A stretch of DNA of 64,000 nt from Rodentibacter trehalosifermentans (GTDB taxonomy: Bacteria > Pseudomonadota > Gammaproteobacteria > Enterobacterales > Pasteurellaceae). Position 1 is the stretch's first letter. Every line of letters begins with the position of its first letter. This document shows positions 22,327-31,599 of this stretch, piece after piece. The DNA lies in the NCBI RefSeq assembly GCF_002000545.1, contig NZ_MLHL01000055.1, positions 1 to 64,000 of the forward strand. Direction: 5' to 3'. The position numbers and the translations under genes are program-made. Below the pieces are notes generated by a model. It was not told the DNA's origin and did no database searches. It saw only the letters and a program-made list of their open reading frames with translations.

Positions 22327-23279
22327 AAATTTGTTTAGTAAAAACCTCCTCAATGGGCGATGTTATCCACACCCTGCCAGCCTTAACAGACGCCCTTCAG
22401 GGTATACCAAACTTGCAAATTGATTGGGTGGTGGAGGAAGGTTTTGCAGAAATTCCCCAATGGCACCCTGCGGTAAACCAAGTGATCCCTATTGCCCTTC
22501 GCCGTTGGCGAAAATCCCCTTTTTCAGCCAACACGAGGAAAGAATGGAAAACCTACCGCACTTTACTTGAAAAAGAACGTTATGATGCTGTAATTGATGC
22601 TCAAGGCTTATTGAAAAGTGCCTTTTTCGCTACCCACCTGACCCAGGGCATAAAGTATGGCTATGATCGCCACAGTATCCGAGAGCCTATCGCCTCCTTT
22701 TTCTATGATAAAAAATATGCCATTTCCTATCAGCAACATGCGGTAGAGCGTATTCGACAACTCTTTGCACTCAGCTTGAATTATGCATTGCCGACTTCAC
22801 AGGGTGATTATGGTATCGCACAGCATTTTGCGTCCCCCCTCCCCTCTCCTTATGTGATTTTTTTTCATTCCACCACCCGAGAGGATAAACATTGGGTTGA
22901 ACAGGAATGGCAAAATTTAATCGAAAAAATGGCTGCACTTTCCCAGCAAATCCGTTTACCTTGGGGCAATGAAAAGGAAAAAGCCCGAGCAGTGCGTCTC
23001 GCCCAAGGTCACCCCAATGTGGTAGTGCTTCCCCGCTTATCCTTAACTGAACTTGCACAGCAAATCGCCGCCTCACAAGCTGTCGTTTCTGTTGATACGG
23101 GATTGGCACATTTAACCGCCGCCTTAGACAAACCTAACATCACACTTTATGGCGCAACGGATCCTAAACTTATTGGCTGTTATGGTAAAAACCAACATTA
23201 TTTATCTGCTAATTCGATGAATAACATTTCTGCCGATCAGGTTTTTGAATGCCTTAATTTATTAATCGATGGAAATTAA
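22323..23279 (+). CDS. waaC: ADP-heptose:LPS heptosyltransferase I
   Basis: Adds the first heptose to Kdo2-lipid A. A 318-residue GT9 protein with KTSSMGDVIHTLPALTDA at the N-terminus, WVVEEGFAEIPQWHPAV, DAVIDAQGLLKSA, DKHWVEQEWQ and the nucleotide-sugar motif VSVDTGLAHLTAALDKPNITLYG. Four-base overlap with waaF. Acts with hldD and waaF in one pathway. Confidence 0.96.
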   Translation: MKICLVKTSSMGDVIHTLPALTDALQGIPNLQIDWVVEEGFAEIPQWHPAVNQVIPIALRRWRKSPFSANTRKEWKTYRTLLEKERYDAVIDAQGLLKSAFFATHLTQGIKYGYDRHSIREPIASFFYDKKYAISYQQHAVERIRQLFALSLNYALPTSQGDYGIAQHFASPLPSPYVIFFHSTTREDKHWVEQEWQNLIEKMAALSQQIRLPWGNEKEKARAVRLAQGHPNVVVLPRLSLTELAQQIAASQAVVSVDTGLAHLTAALDKPNITLYGATDPKLIGCYGKNQHYLSANSMNNISADQVFECLNLLIDGN

Positions 23280-23287
23280 GTGGGGTT

Positions 23288-23347
23288 ATGCTTTTTCGTC
23301 ATATCATAGATGAAAAATTGCTTGATCCCTTTCCCGCAGAGGGATAA
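23288..23347 (+). other. Short 19-codon frame after waaC, possible gene remnant
   Basis: ATG at 23288 opens MLFRHIIDEKLLDPFPAEG and stops at 23345-23347. It reads like the start of a protein rather than random sequence, and its place after waaC suggests a clipped lipooligosaccharide gene. Too short to identify. Confidence 0.25.
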
Positions 23348-23394
23348 ACTCCAAAAAGTTCAATTTTTTTCTCCATTTTTATAAGGAAAGCATT

Positions 23395-24500
23395 ATGAAA
23401 AAACACTTCTTGCATTAACCGTAGCAGCCTTCACTGCAGGTTCAGCCCAAGCTTACCAATTCAACATTGAAGAAACCGGTACTGAAATTGATTTCAGCGG
23501 TTCACTTCGTTTGAAGTGGGAAAGTACATCAAATAAAACAAACTATGTAAATGGCGCAGAAACCAAAGAGCATATCAATCATGCTGTGGATAACAATGGT
23601 TCACGTTTTGGCTTCAAAGTAAAACAAAATCTTGGCGGTGATTTCTATGCGCTAGGTCGTGTTGAGTGGCGTTTCCGTGGTGAGGCTGCATCACAACATG
23701 ATTTTGATCATATTTATACCCGTCAGCTTTACGCCGGTTTTGGTCATAAACGATTCGGTGAATTGGTTTACGGTAATATGACAACAATCACTGATGAAGT
23801 GAAACAAACCGATTTGCCGAACACCTATAGCTTATCCGATGGTTTATTAGACTCCGCTGCTCGTCGAGTACTTCAATATACCTATCGCGGTAACTATGGT
23901 GATAATAAAGTAAAATTTGGCGTGTACTACGGTGGCGCAAGTAAACGTGGTGATACAAATTTAGACTTAGCGAATCGCCGTAAAAATGTGTGGGGTACCG
24001 CATTTATTTTCAATCACAAAATTGATGATATCCAAAATTTCACCGTTGCAACCGGGTTTACTCGTGAAATTTCCGAAAACCAATCTATTGCACCATCATT
24101 CTCACAAAACGCCTATGCACTAGGCTTGGCTTATAATTTTGCTCACACCACTTATGGTTTGGATATTGAGCAACAAGTAACCAAAAATAAAGGGGCAATT
24201 GGCAATAAACAAACGAAAAATGAAGTTCGTGCCGTGGTGCGTCAAGGGTTGAATGAAGACTGGAATGTTTATGCGATGTACGCTTATAAAACGGATAAAA
24301 AAGAACCAGCTTCCGGTTTAGAAACCAAGGAAACAAAACGTCAATTTATGGTGGGAACCGAATATTATCTTTATCAGCAAGGTTCTCTGAAAGTAAAACC
24401 ATTCTTAGAATGGCAAGCGACACGCACAAAATATGAAAATAGCAGTGTTGATCGTAGCCGTGATTTAAAAACAGTCATTGGTTTACGAGCATACTGGTAA
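23395..24500 (+). pseudogene. General porin (OmpP2/Porin_4 type), frameshifted at codon 3
   Basis: Outer-membrane trimeric porin for small solutes. ATG 23395 follows AAGGAAAG, but only six As follow it (23398-23403), so translation reads MKKHFLH and stops. Seven As would give MKKTLLALTVAAFTAGSAQA/YQFNIEE, a standard porin signal peptide, then a barrel of about 350 residues (TEIDFSGSLRLKW... GSRFGFKVKQNLGGDFYALGRVEW) ending with LKTVIGLRAYW. Everything after the A run is intact. This may be a slippage-switched off state or a base-calling error. A terminator follows. Confidence 0.9.
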
Positions 24501-24516
24501 TCATTAAATTTATCTC

Positions 24517-24549
24517 TTAAAGCGGGTCAGAAATGGCTCGCTTTTTCTT
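24517..24549 (+). terminator. Terminator after the porin
   Basis: AAAGCGGGTCA-gaaa-TGGCTCGCTTT with mismatches, followed by TTCTTT, 17 bp past the porin stop. Confidence 0.7.
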
Positions 24550-24596
24550 TGGGATTGTAATTGTCTAAAATGCCCCCATAATAAAGCCCAAGCTAA

Positions 24597-24700
24597 AAGT
24601 GCGGTGGCGATTATTCATCAATCACTAAAGTGATTTATTTACGCCTTTGGCATCGTGGGCAGCACCAGCGTTCAAAGCACCTTATTTTTTGACCGCACTT
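24597..24700. repeat. USS-bounded 104-bp intergenic repeat, copy 1
   Basis: Begins with AAGTGCGGT and ends with ACCGCACTT. Internal landmarks are TTATTCA, a small palindrome AATCACTAAAGTGATT, CCTTTGG, and AACACCTTnTTTTTT-like runs. The same layout and exactly the same length occur at 26527-26630, and a diverged copy at 63006-63122. No open frame. Confidence 0.75.
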
Positions 24701-24729
24701 TTTAGTTCACTAAAATAAAGGAACAAACA

Positions 24730-25605
24730 ATGAATGACACACAAGACAATGACAAACTTTACCGCTATCTTTTCCAAAATCGTGCCGTTCGTGGGGAATG
24801 GGTACGCCTAAATCAAAGCTTTGTCGATACTTTAAATACCCATCACTATCCAGAGCCTGTGCAAAATTTGTTGGGTGAAATGATGGTCGCCACGACATTA
24901 CTCACGGCAACATTAAAATTTGAAGGGAATATCACCGTACAAATTCAAGGTGACGGCCCCCTTCGATTGTCATTAGTCAATGGCAACGATCAGCAACAAA
25001 TTCGTGCTTTAGCACGTGTGGAAGGAGAAATATCACCTGAAATGACCTTGCATGAGATGATCGGCAAAGGGGTACTAGTGATCACCATTGCCCCCAAAGA
25101 AGGTGAGCGTTATCAAGGGGTAATCGGATTGGATAAACCCACCATTACCGAATGTTTGGAAGATTATTTTGCCCGCTCCGAGCAACTTCAAACTCAGTTA
25201 ATTATTCGCACAGGGGAGTACGCCGGCAAACCGGTGGCGGCAGGAATGTTATTGCAAATTATGCCGGATGGTGAAGGCTCTCCAGAGGATTTTGAACATC
25301 TCGCCACCTTAGCGTCAACAGCAAAAGACGAAGAACTCTTCGGTTTACCGGCAGAAGAAATGCTCTATCGTCTTTATCACGAAGAAACCGTGGAAGTGTA
25401 TGAACCACAAAACATTCAGTTTTTCTGTGGTTGCTCCGCTGAACGTTCAGGCGCTGCCCTCTTATTAATTCCTGAGGCAGAGATTGATGAAATTTTGGAA
25501 GAGCACAAAGGCAGTATTGATATGCAATGCGAATGTTGTGGCACCCATTATTTCTTTAATAAAGAAGCCATTAATAAATTAAAAGCAAACGCACAGGCAG
25601 AATAG
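24730..25605 (+). CDS. hslO: Redox-regulated chaperone Hsp33
   Basis: Cytosolic holdase activated by oxidation: reduced protein binds Zn2+ through four Cys. The 291-residue protein shows the N-terminal domain (YLFQNRAVRGEWVRLNQSF), EGNITVQIQGDGPLRLSLVNG, and the C-terminal zinc site CGCS (about 236-239) and CECCG (about 268-272), giving the family CxC/CxxC pattern. ATG 24730 follows AAAGGAACAA. A perfect terminator follows. Confidence 0.96.
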   Translation: MNDTQDNDKLYRYLFQNRAVRGEWVRLNQSFVDTLNTHHYPEPVQNLLGEMMVATTLLTATLKFEGNITVQIQGDGPLRLSLVNGNDQQQIRALARVEGEISPEMTLHEMIGKGVLVITIAPKEGERYQGVIGLDKPTITECLEDYFARSEQLQTQLIIRTGEYAGKPVAAGMLLQIMPDGEGSPEDFEHLATLASTAKDEELFGLPAEEMLYRLYHEETVEVYEPQNIQFFCGCSAERSGAALLLIPEAEIDEILEEHKGSIDMQCECCGTHYFFNKEAINKLKANAQAE

Positions 25606-25606
25606 C

Positions 25607-25634
25607 AAAAATCCCCGTTTATGCGGGGATTTTT
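25607..25634. terminator. Bidirectional terminator between hslO and rlmJ
   Basis: AAAAATCCCCG (25607-25617), loop tttatg, CGGGGATTTTT (25624-25634). Convergent genes lie on both sides. A USS follows at once. Confidence 0.92.
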
Positions 25635-25662
25635 CTAAAGTGCGGTTAAATTCCGCTTTGTT

Positions 25663-26508
25663 TTATTCCGGCGTAATCCATTCCACCGTCCATCTAGCGG
25701 TTCCTTCCGGTATGAGGGTTTTCGCTAAATAAGGCAAAATGGCTTTCATTTGGTTTTCTAATGTCCAAGGCGGGTTAATCACAATCATACCGCTTGCAGT
25801 CATTCCTCTCTGCTCGCTATCTGGGCGAACAGCTAATTCGATTTTTAGAATTTTCCGAATACCGGTGGCTTCCAATCCTTTAAAAATCCGTTTCGTTTGT
25901 TGGCGTAGCACCACGGGATACCAAATGGCATAAGTCCCGGTGGCAAAACGTTTATAGCCTTCCTCGATGGCTTTAACCACTAAATCGTAATCTTCTTTAA
26001 GTTCATAAGGGGGATCAATTAGTACAAGCCCACGGCGTTCTTTGGGGGGCAAGGTGGCTTTAAGCTGTTGAAAACCATTATCACGTTTTACGCTGATATT
26101 TTTAAATTCCTTAAAATTATTGCGTAATAATGGGAAATCGCTAGGGTGTAATTCGGTCAGCAACGCACGATCTTGTGGACGCAATAATTGCGCTGCAATC
26201 ATTGGCGAACCGGCATAATAACGTAGGGCTTTTCCGCCATAATTGAGCGTTTTGATTAAGCCCACATAGCGACTCACCATTTCCGGTAAATCCGTTTGTT
26301 CCCACAAACGCCCAATGCCTTCTTTATATTCCCCGGTTTTTTCTGCCTCATCCGAAGATAAACGATAACGCCCCACGCCTGAGTGGGTATCCAAATAATA
26401 AAACCCTTTTTCTTTAAGTTTTAGATTTTCCAAAATGAGCATAAGCACAATATGTTTTAACACATCGGCATGATTGCCCGCATGGAAGGAATGACGATAA
26501 CTGAGCAT
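25663..26508 (-). CDS. rlmJ: 23S rRNA (adenine2030-N6)-methyltransferase
   Basis: A 281-residue SAM-dependent enzyme methylating A2030 of 23S rRNA. MLSYRHSFHAGNHADVLKH is the RlmJ signature at the N-terminus; YLDTHSGVGRY is the SAM-binding motif and LIDPPYELKEDY (about 163-174) is the catalytic DPPY motif for N6-adenine methylation. Lies downstream of mrcA in the same direction, separated by repeat copy 2. Confidence 0.96.
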   Translation of the reverse strand: MLSYRHSFHAGNHADVLKHIVLMLILENLKLKEKGFYYLDTHSGVGRYRLSSDEAEKTGEYKEGIGRLWEQTDLPEMVSRYVGLIKTLNYGGKALRYYAGSPMIAAQLLRPQDRALLTELHPSDFPLLRNNFKEFKNISVKRDNGFQQLKATLPPKERRGLVLIDPPYELKEDYDLVVKAIEEGYKRFATGTYAIWYPVVLRQQTKRIFKGLEATGIRKILKIELAVRPDSEQRGMTASGMIVINPPWTLENQMKAILPYLAKTLIPEGTARWTVEWITPE

Positions 26509-26526
26509 AGTTGTCCTTTTGTTAAA

Positions 26527-26630
26527 AAGTGCGGTGAAAATTATTCACAAATAATGAAAGTGATTTATTCACACCTTTGAAAGTATTGGTTGCACTAACG
26601 TTCCAAACACCTTGTTTTTTAACCGCACTT
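26527..26630. repeat. USS-bounded 104-bp intergenic repeat, copy 2
   Basis: AAGTGCGGT at 26527-26535 and ACCGCACTT at 26622-26630 bound it. Internal TTATTCAC, AAAGTGATTTATTCACACCTTTG, AACGTTCCAAACACCTTG and TTTTTT match copies 1 and 3. It lies 8 bp past the mrcA stop, so the paired USSs may also terminate mrcA transcripts before rlmJ. Confidence 0.75.
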
Positions 26631-26638
26631 TAGCGTGA

Positions 26639-29248
26639 TTAGAATAATTCTTCCGGTTGTGCAACCGGAGTTGCATCTTGAATTTTGCCTGTACCGCCAT
26701 TTAAGCGTTGTTGCAATTCAGGTGGTACATAATAACCGCGTTCTTGCATTTCTGCCGCATAGGTGCGTTTTGGCTCTGTACCAACAATAAAATATTCTTT
26801 GCGTCCGCCATATTCTGAAAGTAACCCTGAATTACTATCAATGGTTTTCTCCATAATATTTGGCGGAAGCTCAAGATTGCGCTCCGGAATATCTGAAAGT
26901 GCGACTTTCATATAGGCAATCCACGCCGGCATTGCGGTTTTTCCACCGGATTCACCACGCCCTAATACCCGTTTATTATCATCAAACCCGACATAGGTAG
27001 TGGTGACAAGGTTTGCACCAAACCCGGCATACCAAGCCACTTTGGAACTGTTTGTCGTTCCGGTTTTACCGCCAATATCGTTGCGTTGTTTAATTTCGTT
27101 AGCCATTCGCCAACTGGTCCCTTTCCAACTTAAGCCTTGTTCCCCATAAATGGCAGTGTTTAATGCACTACGAATTAAGAAAGCCAATTCACCACTAATT
27201 ACGCGTGGTGCATATTCCACTTTTGATGTGCCATCTTTGGCATTTGCCATTAAATTAACCGCATCATCATTTAACATTCCACTCTGTGCTTGTAATTCTG
27301 GTAAATCAGGCACATTGTCAGGTTGAACATCTTCTTCCGTGTCCGTGTTGATATTGCCTTTTGCGGCTTTTAAATCATCGGGTTTGGCAATATTTTGGAA
27401 ACCATCAATTTTATTTTTTGTTTCGCCGTAAATTACCGGGATATCGTGACAGGTTATACAGGCTATTTTAGGGTTGGCAATAAATAAATCCTTACCGTTA
27501 TTGTCTTGGATTTTTTCAATAATATAAGGATCGATTAAAAATCCGCCATTATCAAACACCGCATAAGCCCGAGCCATTTCAAGCGGTGTGAAAGAAGCCG
27601 CACCCAAGGCTAACGCTTCGCTGGCAAAATATTGTTCCCGGTTAAAACCAAAACGTTGTAAGAAATCGACGGTGAAATCAATACCGGCAGTTTGTAAAGC
27701 TCGAATGGCGATCATATTTTTTGATAGCCCTAACCCAACCCGTAAACGCATTGGGCCATCATAGCGATCCGGTGAGTTTTTAGGGTTCCATACTTTTTGC
27801 CCCGGTTTGGCAATAGAAATCGGGCTATCTTGCAACACACTGGAAAGGGTTAATCCTTTTTCTAATGCGGCAGCATAAATAAAGGGTTTAAAAGAAGAGC
27901 CCACTTGAACCAAGGATTGCGTTGCTCGGTTAAATTTACTTTGCTCAAAACTAAAGCCGCCCACCAAGGCTTCAATCGCCCCGTTATCGGAATTTAAAGA
28001 AACCAAGGCCGAATTGGCAGCGGGGATTTGTCCTAAAATCCATTCGCCGTTATCACGCTGACGAATCCAAATTTGATCGCCCACTTTAACCGGGGATTTT
28101 CCAGCCCAACGCATTGCATTAAATGAAAGGGTCATGGTTTGATGATTAGCCAGTAATAATTCCGCCCCATTTTTACCTAATGCGGTCACTGCCGCAGGAA
28201 TAAAGGGAGCGGAGTTGGGTAATTGTTTCAAGAAAGCCACAATGCGTTCAGGCTCCCATGCTGTTTCGCCTTTTTTCCACAATGGTGCACCGCCACGCCA
28301 ACCGTGACGCATATCATAGTTAATCAAATTATCACGCACCGCTTTTTGGGCTTGGGCTTGGTCTTTGGAAAGTACGGTAGTGAACACTTTATAACCGCTG
28401 GTATAGGCTTTTTCCTCGCCGAAACGTTTTACCATTTCCTGACGTACCATTTCCGTCACATAGTCTGCTCGGAAATCAAATCTAGCCCCGTGATAGCTTG
28501 CACTAATCGGCTCTTTCAATGCAGCATCATATTCTTCTTTCGTGATGTATTTTTCATCAAGCATGCGTGCCAAAACGATATTACGGCGTTCTTCCGCACG
28601 TTTTAGTGAATAGAGCGGGTTCATTGTGGAGGGGGCTTTTGGTAGACCGGCAATCATCGCCATTTCCGACAAAGTGAGCTCATTTAAAGATTTCCCAAAA
28701 TAGGTTTGCGCAGCGGCGGCAATGCCATAAGAGCGATAGCCTAAGAAAATTTTGTTTAAATAAAGTTCAAGAATTTCCTGTTTACTTAAAGCGTTTTCAA
28801 TTTCAATCGCCAGCACCGCTTCCCGGGCTTTACGTATCAGTTTTTTTTCCGGTGTTAAGAAAAAATTCTTTGCTAATTGCTGGGTGATCGTACTGGCACC
28901 TTGCGAAGCCTCACCACTGCTTAATGCCACATATAACGCACGGGCAATACCCAACGGATCGATGCCATTATGATCATAAAACCGGCTATCTTCTGTGGCT
29001 AAAAATGCCTCGATTAAACGTGGTGGCACATTTTCCAATTTCACCGGAATACGGCGTTGTTCTCCTACCTCGCCGATTAATTTTCCATCTGCCGTATAAA
29101 TCTGCATCGGCTGTTGTAATTCGACATTTTTTAAACTTTCCACCGAAGGTAATTCGGATTTTAGGTGAAGATAAAACACACCACCTGCCACTAATCCCAA
29201 AATGCACAGGGTTAAGAGGCTACTGAATATTAATTTTGCGATCCTCAT
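26639..29248 (-). CDS. mrcA: Penicillin-binding protein 1A
   Basis: Bifunctional class A PBP (869 residues) polymerising and cross-linking peptidoglycan in the periplasm. One N-terminal membrane anchor (IFSSLLTLCILGLVAGGVFYL). Transglycosylase motifs: EDSRFYDHNGIDPLG (about 87-101) and GASTITQQLAKNFFL (about 117-131). Transpeptidase motifs: SSFKP with the active Ser (about 462), SKN (about 520) and KTGTT (about 716). The last residues are variable. The start codon lies inside the CRP-S site of the divergent com operon. Target of beta-lactams; resistance substitutions were not assessed. Confidence 0.97.
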   Translation of the reverse strand: MRIAKLIFSSLLTLCILGLVAGGVFYLHLKSELPSVESLKNVELQQPMQIYTADGKLIGEVGEQRRIPVKLENVPPRLIEAFLATEDSRFYDHNGIDPLGIARALYVALSSGEASQGASTITQQLAKNFFLTPEKKLIRKAREAVLAIEIENALSKQEILELYLNKIFLGYRSYGIAAAAQTYFGKSLNELTLSEMAMIAGLPKAPSTMNPLYSLKRAEERRNIVLARMLDEKYITKEEYDAALKEPISASYHGARFDFRADYVTEMVRQEMVKRFGEEKAYTSGYKVFTTVLSKDQAQAQKAVRDNLINYDMRHGWRGGAPLWKKGETAWEPERIVAFLKQLPNSAPFIPAAVTALGKNGAELLLANHQTMTLSFNAMRWAGKSPVKVGDQIWIRQRDNGEWILGQIPAANSALVSLNSDNGAIEALVGGFSFEQSKFNRATQSLVQVGSSFKPFIYAAALEKGLTLSSVLQDSPISIAKPGQKVWNPKNSPDRYDGPMRLRVGLGLSKNMIAIRALQTAGIDFTVDFLQRFGFNREQYFASEALALGAASFTPLEMARAYAVFDNGGFLIDPYIIEKIQDNNGKDLFIANPKIACITCHDIPVIYGETKNKIDGFQNIAKPDDLKAAKGNINTDTEEDVQPDNVPDLPELQAQSGMLNDDAVNLMANAKDGTSKVEYAPRVISGELAFLIRSALNTAIYGEQGLSWKGTSWRMANEIKQRNDIGGKTGTTNSSKVAWYAGFGANLVTTTYVGFDDNKRVLGRGESGGKTAMPAWIAYMKVALSDIPERNLELPPNIMEKTIDSNSGLLSEYGGRKEYFIVGTEPKRTYAAEMQERGYYVPPELQQRLNGGTGKIQDATPVAQPEELF

Positions 29249-29255
29249 CGTAAAA
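29234..29255 (+). promoter_or_regulatory. CRP-S (Sxy-dependent) competence site for the com operon
   Basis: TTTTGCGATC-CT-CATCGTAAAA at 29234-29255 matches the CRP-S consensus TTTTGCGATC-nn-GATCGCAAAA at 18 of 20 positions. A candidate -10 GATAAT lies at 29272-29277, putting the site about 40 bp upstream of transcription start, as for class II activation. It overlaps the mrcA ATG on the other strand. CRP with Sxy turns on the competence regulon in Pasteurellaceae. Confidence 0.85.
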
Positions 29256-29346
29256 TTCTCTCTTAATTGATGATAATAACTTAAATCACATTATGATTTG
29301 GCTGCTAAGTATAAAAGATTCAATGCCCAAATAATAGGAAAAGCAT

Positions 29347-30180
29347 ATGCCAATACCTTATAAAAAACGACAAATAATACAAATTGGCGTCCATCAACAA
29401 AGGAATCAATTTCAATTTGTTTGGTTTGACAAACAAAGCCAAATTCAATCCTTTTCGATCTCTGATAACGAAAGGGATATCGAAACACATTTAATGAACC
29501 GTTTAATACAAGATTTTTCCCAAGTCCGCTTAAAATTGCGTTTGGTTGGCTGCATTTCTCCTCATTTAATTTGGTCAAAAAGTTTGATTTTGCCGCAATC
29601 TTTGAATGCACAAGAATGTGAGCAACAATGCCGTTTTGTCTTACAAAAAGAATTACCCATCCCTTTTGAAGAACTTTGGTTTGATTACATCTCAACGCCG
29701 CTAAAACAAGGTTTTCGTTTAGAAATTTATGCGGTTCGCAGGATGGTGGCACAGGAGGCACAAAAAGCTTATGGGGCTTTATCGCTTGATGTCTTGGATG
29801 TTGCCTATTACGCGATTCTTCGTTCTTTTCGTTTGTTTTTAGGTGAAGATCAAGATAATTCGCTTTATTTATACCAAGATGAATCCCACTGTTTTGCCAT
29901 GATGAATACTCATCAAGGGTTACAATTGTTACAAACTCAGGAAAATTTAACCGCACTTTATACACAATTTTGCCAACGTTTTGAGACGGAGAGCGCTCGT
30001 ATTTATGTATATCAAACCGATGATGTTCAACGAACGGATTTACCGGAAAGTTGGCAACGGGTTGAAACTGAGCTCCCTTTTATTGCTCTAGGGAATTCTC
30101 TTTGGCAAAAGGATTTCGTGCAAAATAATGGAGATAGTTCAACCGCACTTTTAAACGGGTGTCTCAATGAAGGGCATTAA
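29347..30180 (+). CDS. comA: Competence protein ComA (PilM-like)
   Basis: First gene of the competence operon; needed for DNA uptake by type IV pili. A 277-residue actin-like fold protein of the PilM type expected on the cytoplasmic face of the assembly platform. The N-terminus (RQIIQIGVHQQRNQFQFVWF) and LDVLDVAYYAILRSFRLFLG fit the family, though conservation is low. TAGGAAAAG precedes the ATG. It overlaps comB by 14 bp. Identity rests mainly on position between mrcA and comB-F plus the CRP-S site. Confidence 0.88.
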   Translation: MPIPYKKRQIIQIGVHQQRNQFQFVWFDKQSQIQSFSISDNERDIETHLMNRLIQDFSQVRLKLRLVGCISPHLIWSKSLILPQSLNAQECEQQCRFVLQKELPIPFEELWFDYISTPLKQGFRLEIYAVRRMVAQEAQKAYGALSLDVLDVAYYAILRSFRLFLGEDQDNSLYLYQDESHCFAMMNTHQGLQLLQTQENLTALYTQFCQRFETESARIYVYQTDDVQRTDLPESWQRVETELPFIALGNSLWQKDFVQNNGDSSTALLNGCLNEGH

Positions 30181-30697
30181 TTTACTTCCTTGGCGGTTAG
30201 AAAAATATCGGCAATCACTGATTCTGTTTTTGTTCAAAATGTTTGCCGTATTATTGATTGCTTTTTTGTGCTATGCGGTGTTGGATTGGTTTCAACATCA
30301 ACAAAAAGCAGCATTAAATCTGCAGTTACAACAGTTTGAACAGCAAAAAAACCGTTTAACTCAAACGCTTCAAAAGGTTGGTCAAATGAAACAAATTATG
30401 CAAGATTTAACAGAATTGCATGCTATTGACCCAGAGTTGGTTGAGCAGATTCTTTCTTTATTACCCCAATTTCCATTGCAACAAGGGGAATTGGAGCATT
30501 TTAGTTTTAATGAAGACGGGATTCGAATTGACGGTTTTTGCTTGTCACAACAGGAATTTGAATCGCTACATGAATTTTTAAGCAGGCGTTTTAGTAGCGT
30601 GAAACTGATGCAATTTAAAACGGAACAAGGACGTTTGATTTTTCAATTCGATCTTTCCTCCGAGATGGTGAGGGGGGGGAATGATACTCCAGATTAA
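30167..30697 (+). CDS. comB: Competence protein ComB (PilN-like)
   Basis: A 176-residue inner-membrane protein of the type IV pilus alignment complex. The N-terminal GINLLPWRLEKYRQ is the PilN motif that docks PilM/ComA; one membrane helix (ILFLFKMFAVLLIAFLCYAVL, about 20-40) and a coiled coil (LNLQLQQFEQQKNRLTQTLQK) follow. It overlaps both comA and comC, so the set is translationally coupled. A seven-G run near its end (30672-30678) is coding. Confidence 0.92.
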   Translation: MKGINLLPWRLEKYRQSLILFLFKMFAVLLIAFLCYAVLDWFQHQQKAALNLQLQQFEQQKNRLTQTLQKVGQMKQIMQDLTELHAIDPELVEQILSLLPQFPLQQGELEHFSFNEDGIRIDGFCLSQQEFESLHEFLSRRFSSVKLMQFKTEQGRLIFQFDLSSEMVRGGNDTPD

Positions 30698-31196
30698 ACA
30701 TCGCATACCGCTTATAGAAAAATGGTTGGCATTGCCAAAAATGTATCATTGGGGCTTTTTTGTTTGTTGCTTAAGTGCGGTTAATTTTGCGACGATTTTC
30801 GAGGGATGGTATACCTATCAAAAAGGACAAACGCTAGAACAGGAAGCCAGCCGACAAGCAATGGAATTAGCCCATCAAGAAAAATTGCTTTCCACGTTGA
30901 AACAGCATTCCGATAGTCGAGAATTATCCCCTCAGCTAACAAAACAAATTGTGATATTGGATGAGCAAATTCACTCGTTATTAAATGACGAAACCGAGTT
31001 GGTGAGCTATCAATGGGATTTTTCTTCTCAGCCTGTTTTACAAATTCAATTAGCCGGGCGCTTTCAAGATTTATATCATTTTCTCACCGCACTTTTGGCA
31101 CAGGGTTCGCTTTCTTTCGTTCAGTTGGCGATAGAAAAAACGGAAAGTGGGGCACTTCAAAGTCATTTAATTTTACAACTTAAAAGAGGGGAATGA
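30681..31196 (+). CDS. comC: Competence protein ComC (PilO-like)
   Basis: A 171-residue membrane protein with one helix (WGFFVCCLSAVNFATIFEGWY, about 24-44) and a coiled coil (QEASRQAMELAHQEKLLSTL), as in PilO, which pairs with PilN in the periplasm. The final part (VLQIQLAGRFQDLYHFLTALLAQ) is the PilO ferredoxin-like domain. Overlaps comB by 17 bp and comD by 4 bp at the first possible comD start. Confidence 0.9.
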   Translation: MILQIKHRIPLIEKWLALPKMYHWGFFVCCLSAVNFATIFEGWYTYQKGQTLEQEASRQAMELAHQEKLLSTLKQHSDSRELSPQLTKQIVILDEQIHSLLNDETELVSYQWDFSSQPVLQIQLAGRFQDLYHFLTALLAQGSLSFVQLAIEKTESGALQSHLILQLKRGE

Positions 31197-31198
31197 GA

Positions 31199-31591
31199 AT
31201 GTGGATATTGCGTCGTTATTTAGGCTTGTTCTGCCTGTTTTTCAGTCTTAATGCGGTGGCGGTTGATCCTTTCGATAGTTCACAACGTCAAACGGGGGAG
31301 AATAGAATTAATCTCCCCAAAATACGAAAGGTGCAATGTGCTTTCGATGAGCCTGCTTTCGCAACAGAAACCGCCTTTGAACAACTGAAATTGGTTGGCG
31401 TGGTATTGTACAAAAATATGCCTGAAGCCTTATTTTTAGATTCACGGCAACAATTAATTGTGGTCAAGCAAGGACATCGTTTAGGGCTGGAAGGGTATTT
31501 ATTACAACAAATCCAAAAAAACGGAGTGGTATTGTTGCGCCCCAAAACAGGGCAATGCGACCAAAATGAGCCCGTAGCACTGCAGTTTTAG
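31199..31591 (+). CDS. comD: Competence protein ComD (PilP-like)
   Basis: A 130-residue exported protein connecting the inner-membrane complex to the secretin. Signal peptide MWILRRYLGLFCLFFSLNAVAVD, then an HR-type domain (FEQLKLVGVVLYKNMPEALFLD, VKQGHRLGLEGYLLQQI). I take ATG 31199 because AGAGGGGA lies at proper distance; the ATG at 31193 is too close to it. Unlike many PilP proteins there is no lipobox. Nine bases separate it from comE. Confidence 0.87.
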   Translation: MWILRRYLGLFCLFFSLNAVAVDPFDSSQRQTGENRINLPKIRKVQCAFDEPAFATETAFEQLKLVGVVLYKNMPEALFLDSRQQLIVVKQGHRLGLEGYLLQQIQKNGVVLLRPKTGQCDQNEPVALQF

Positions 31592-31599
31592 GAGGACAA

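Noticed and set aside
29291-29965. 224-codon minus-strand frame over comA
   Set aside because: comA is supported by operon order, overlap with comB and the CRP-S site; the opposite frame has no family features.
30672-30678. Seven-G run in comB as a phase switch
   Set aside because: It lies in the last codons of comB, so slippage would change only the tail; its role as part of the comC ribosome site is more likely.
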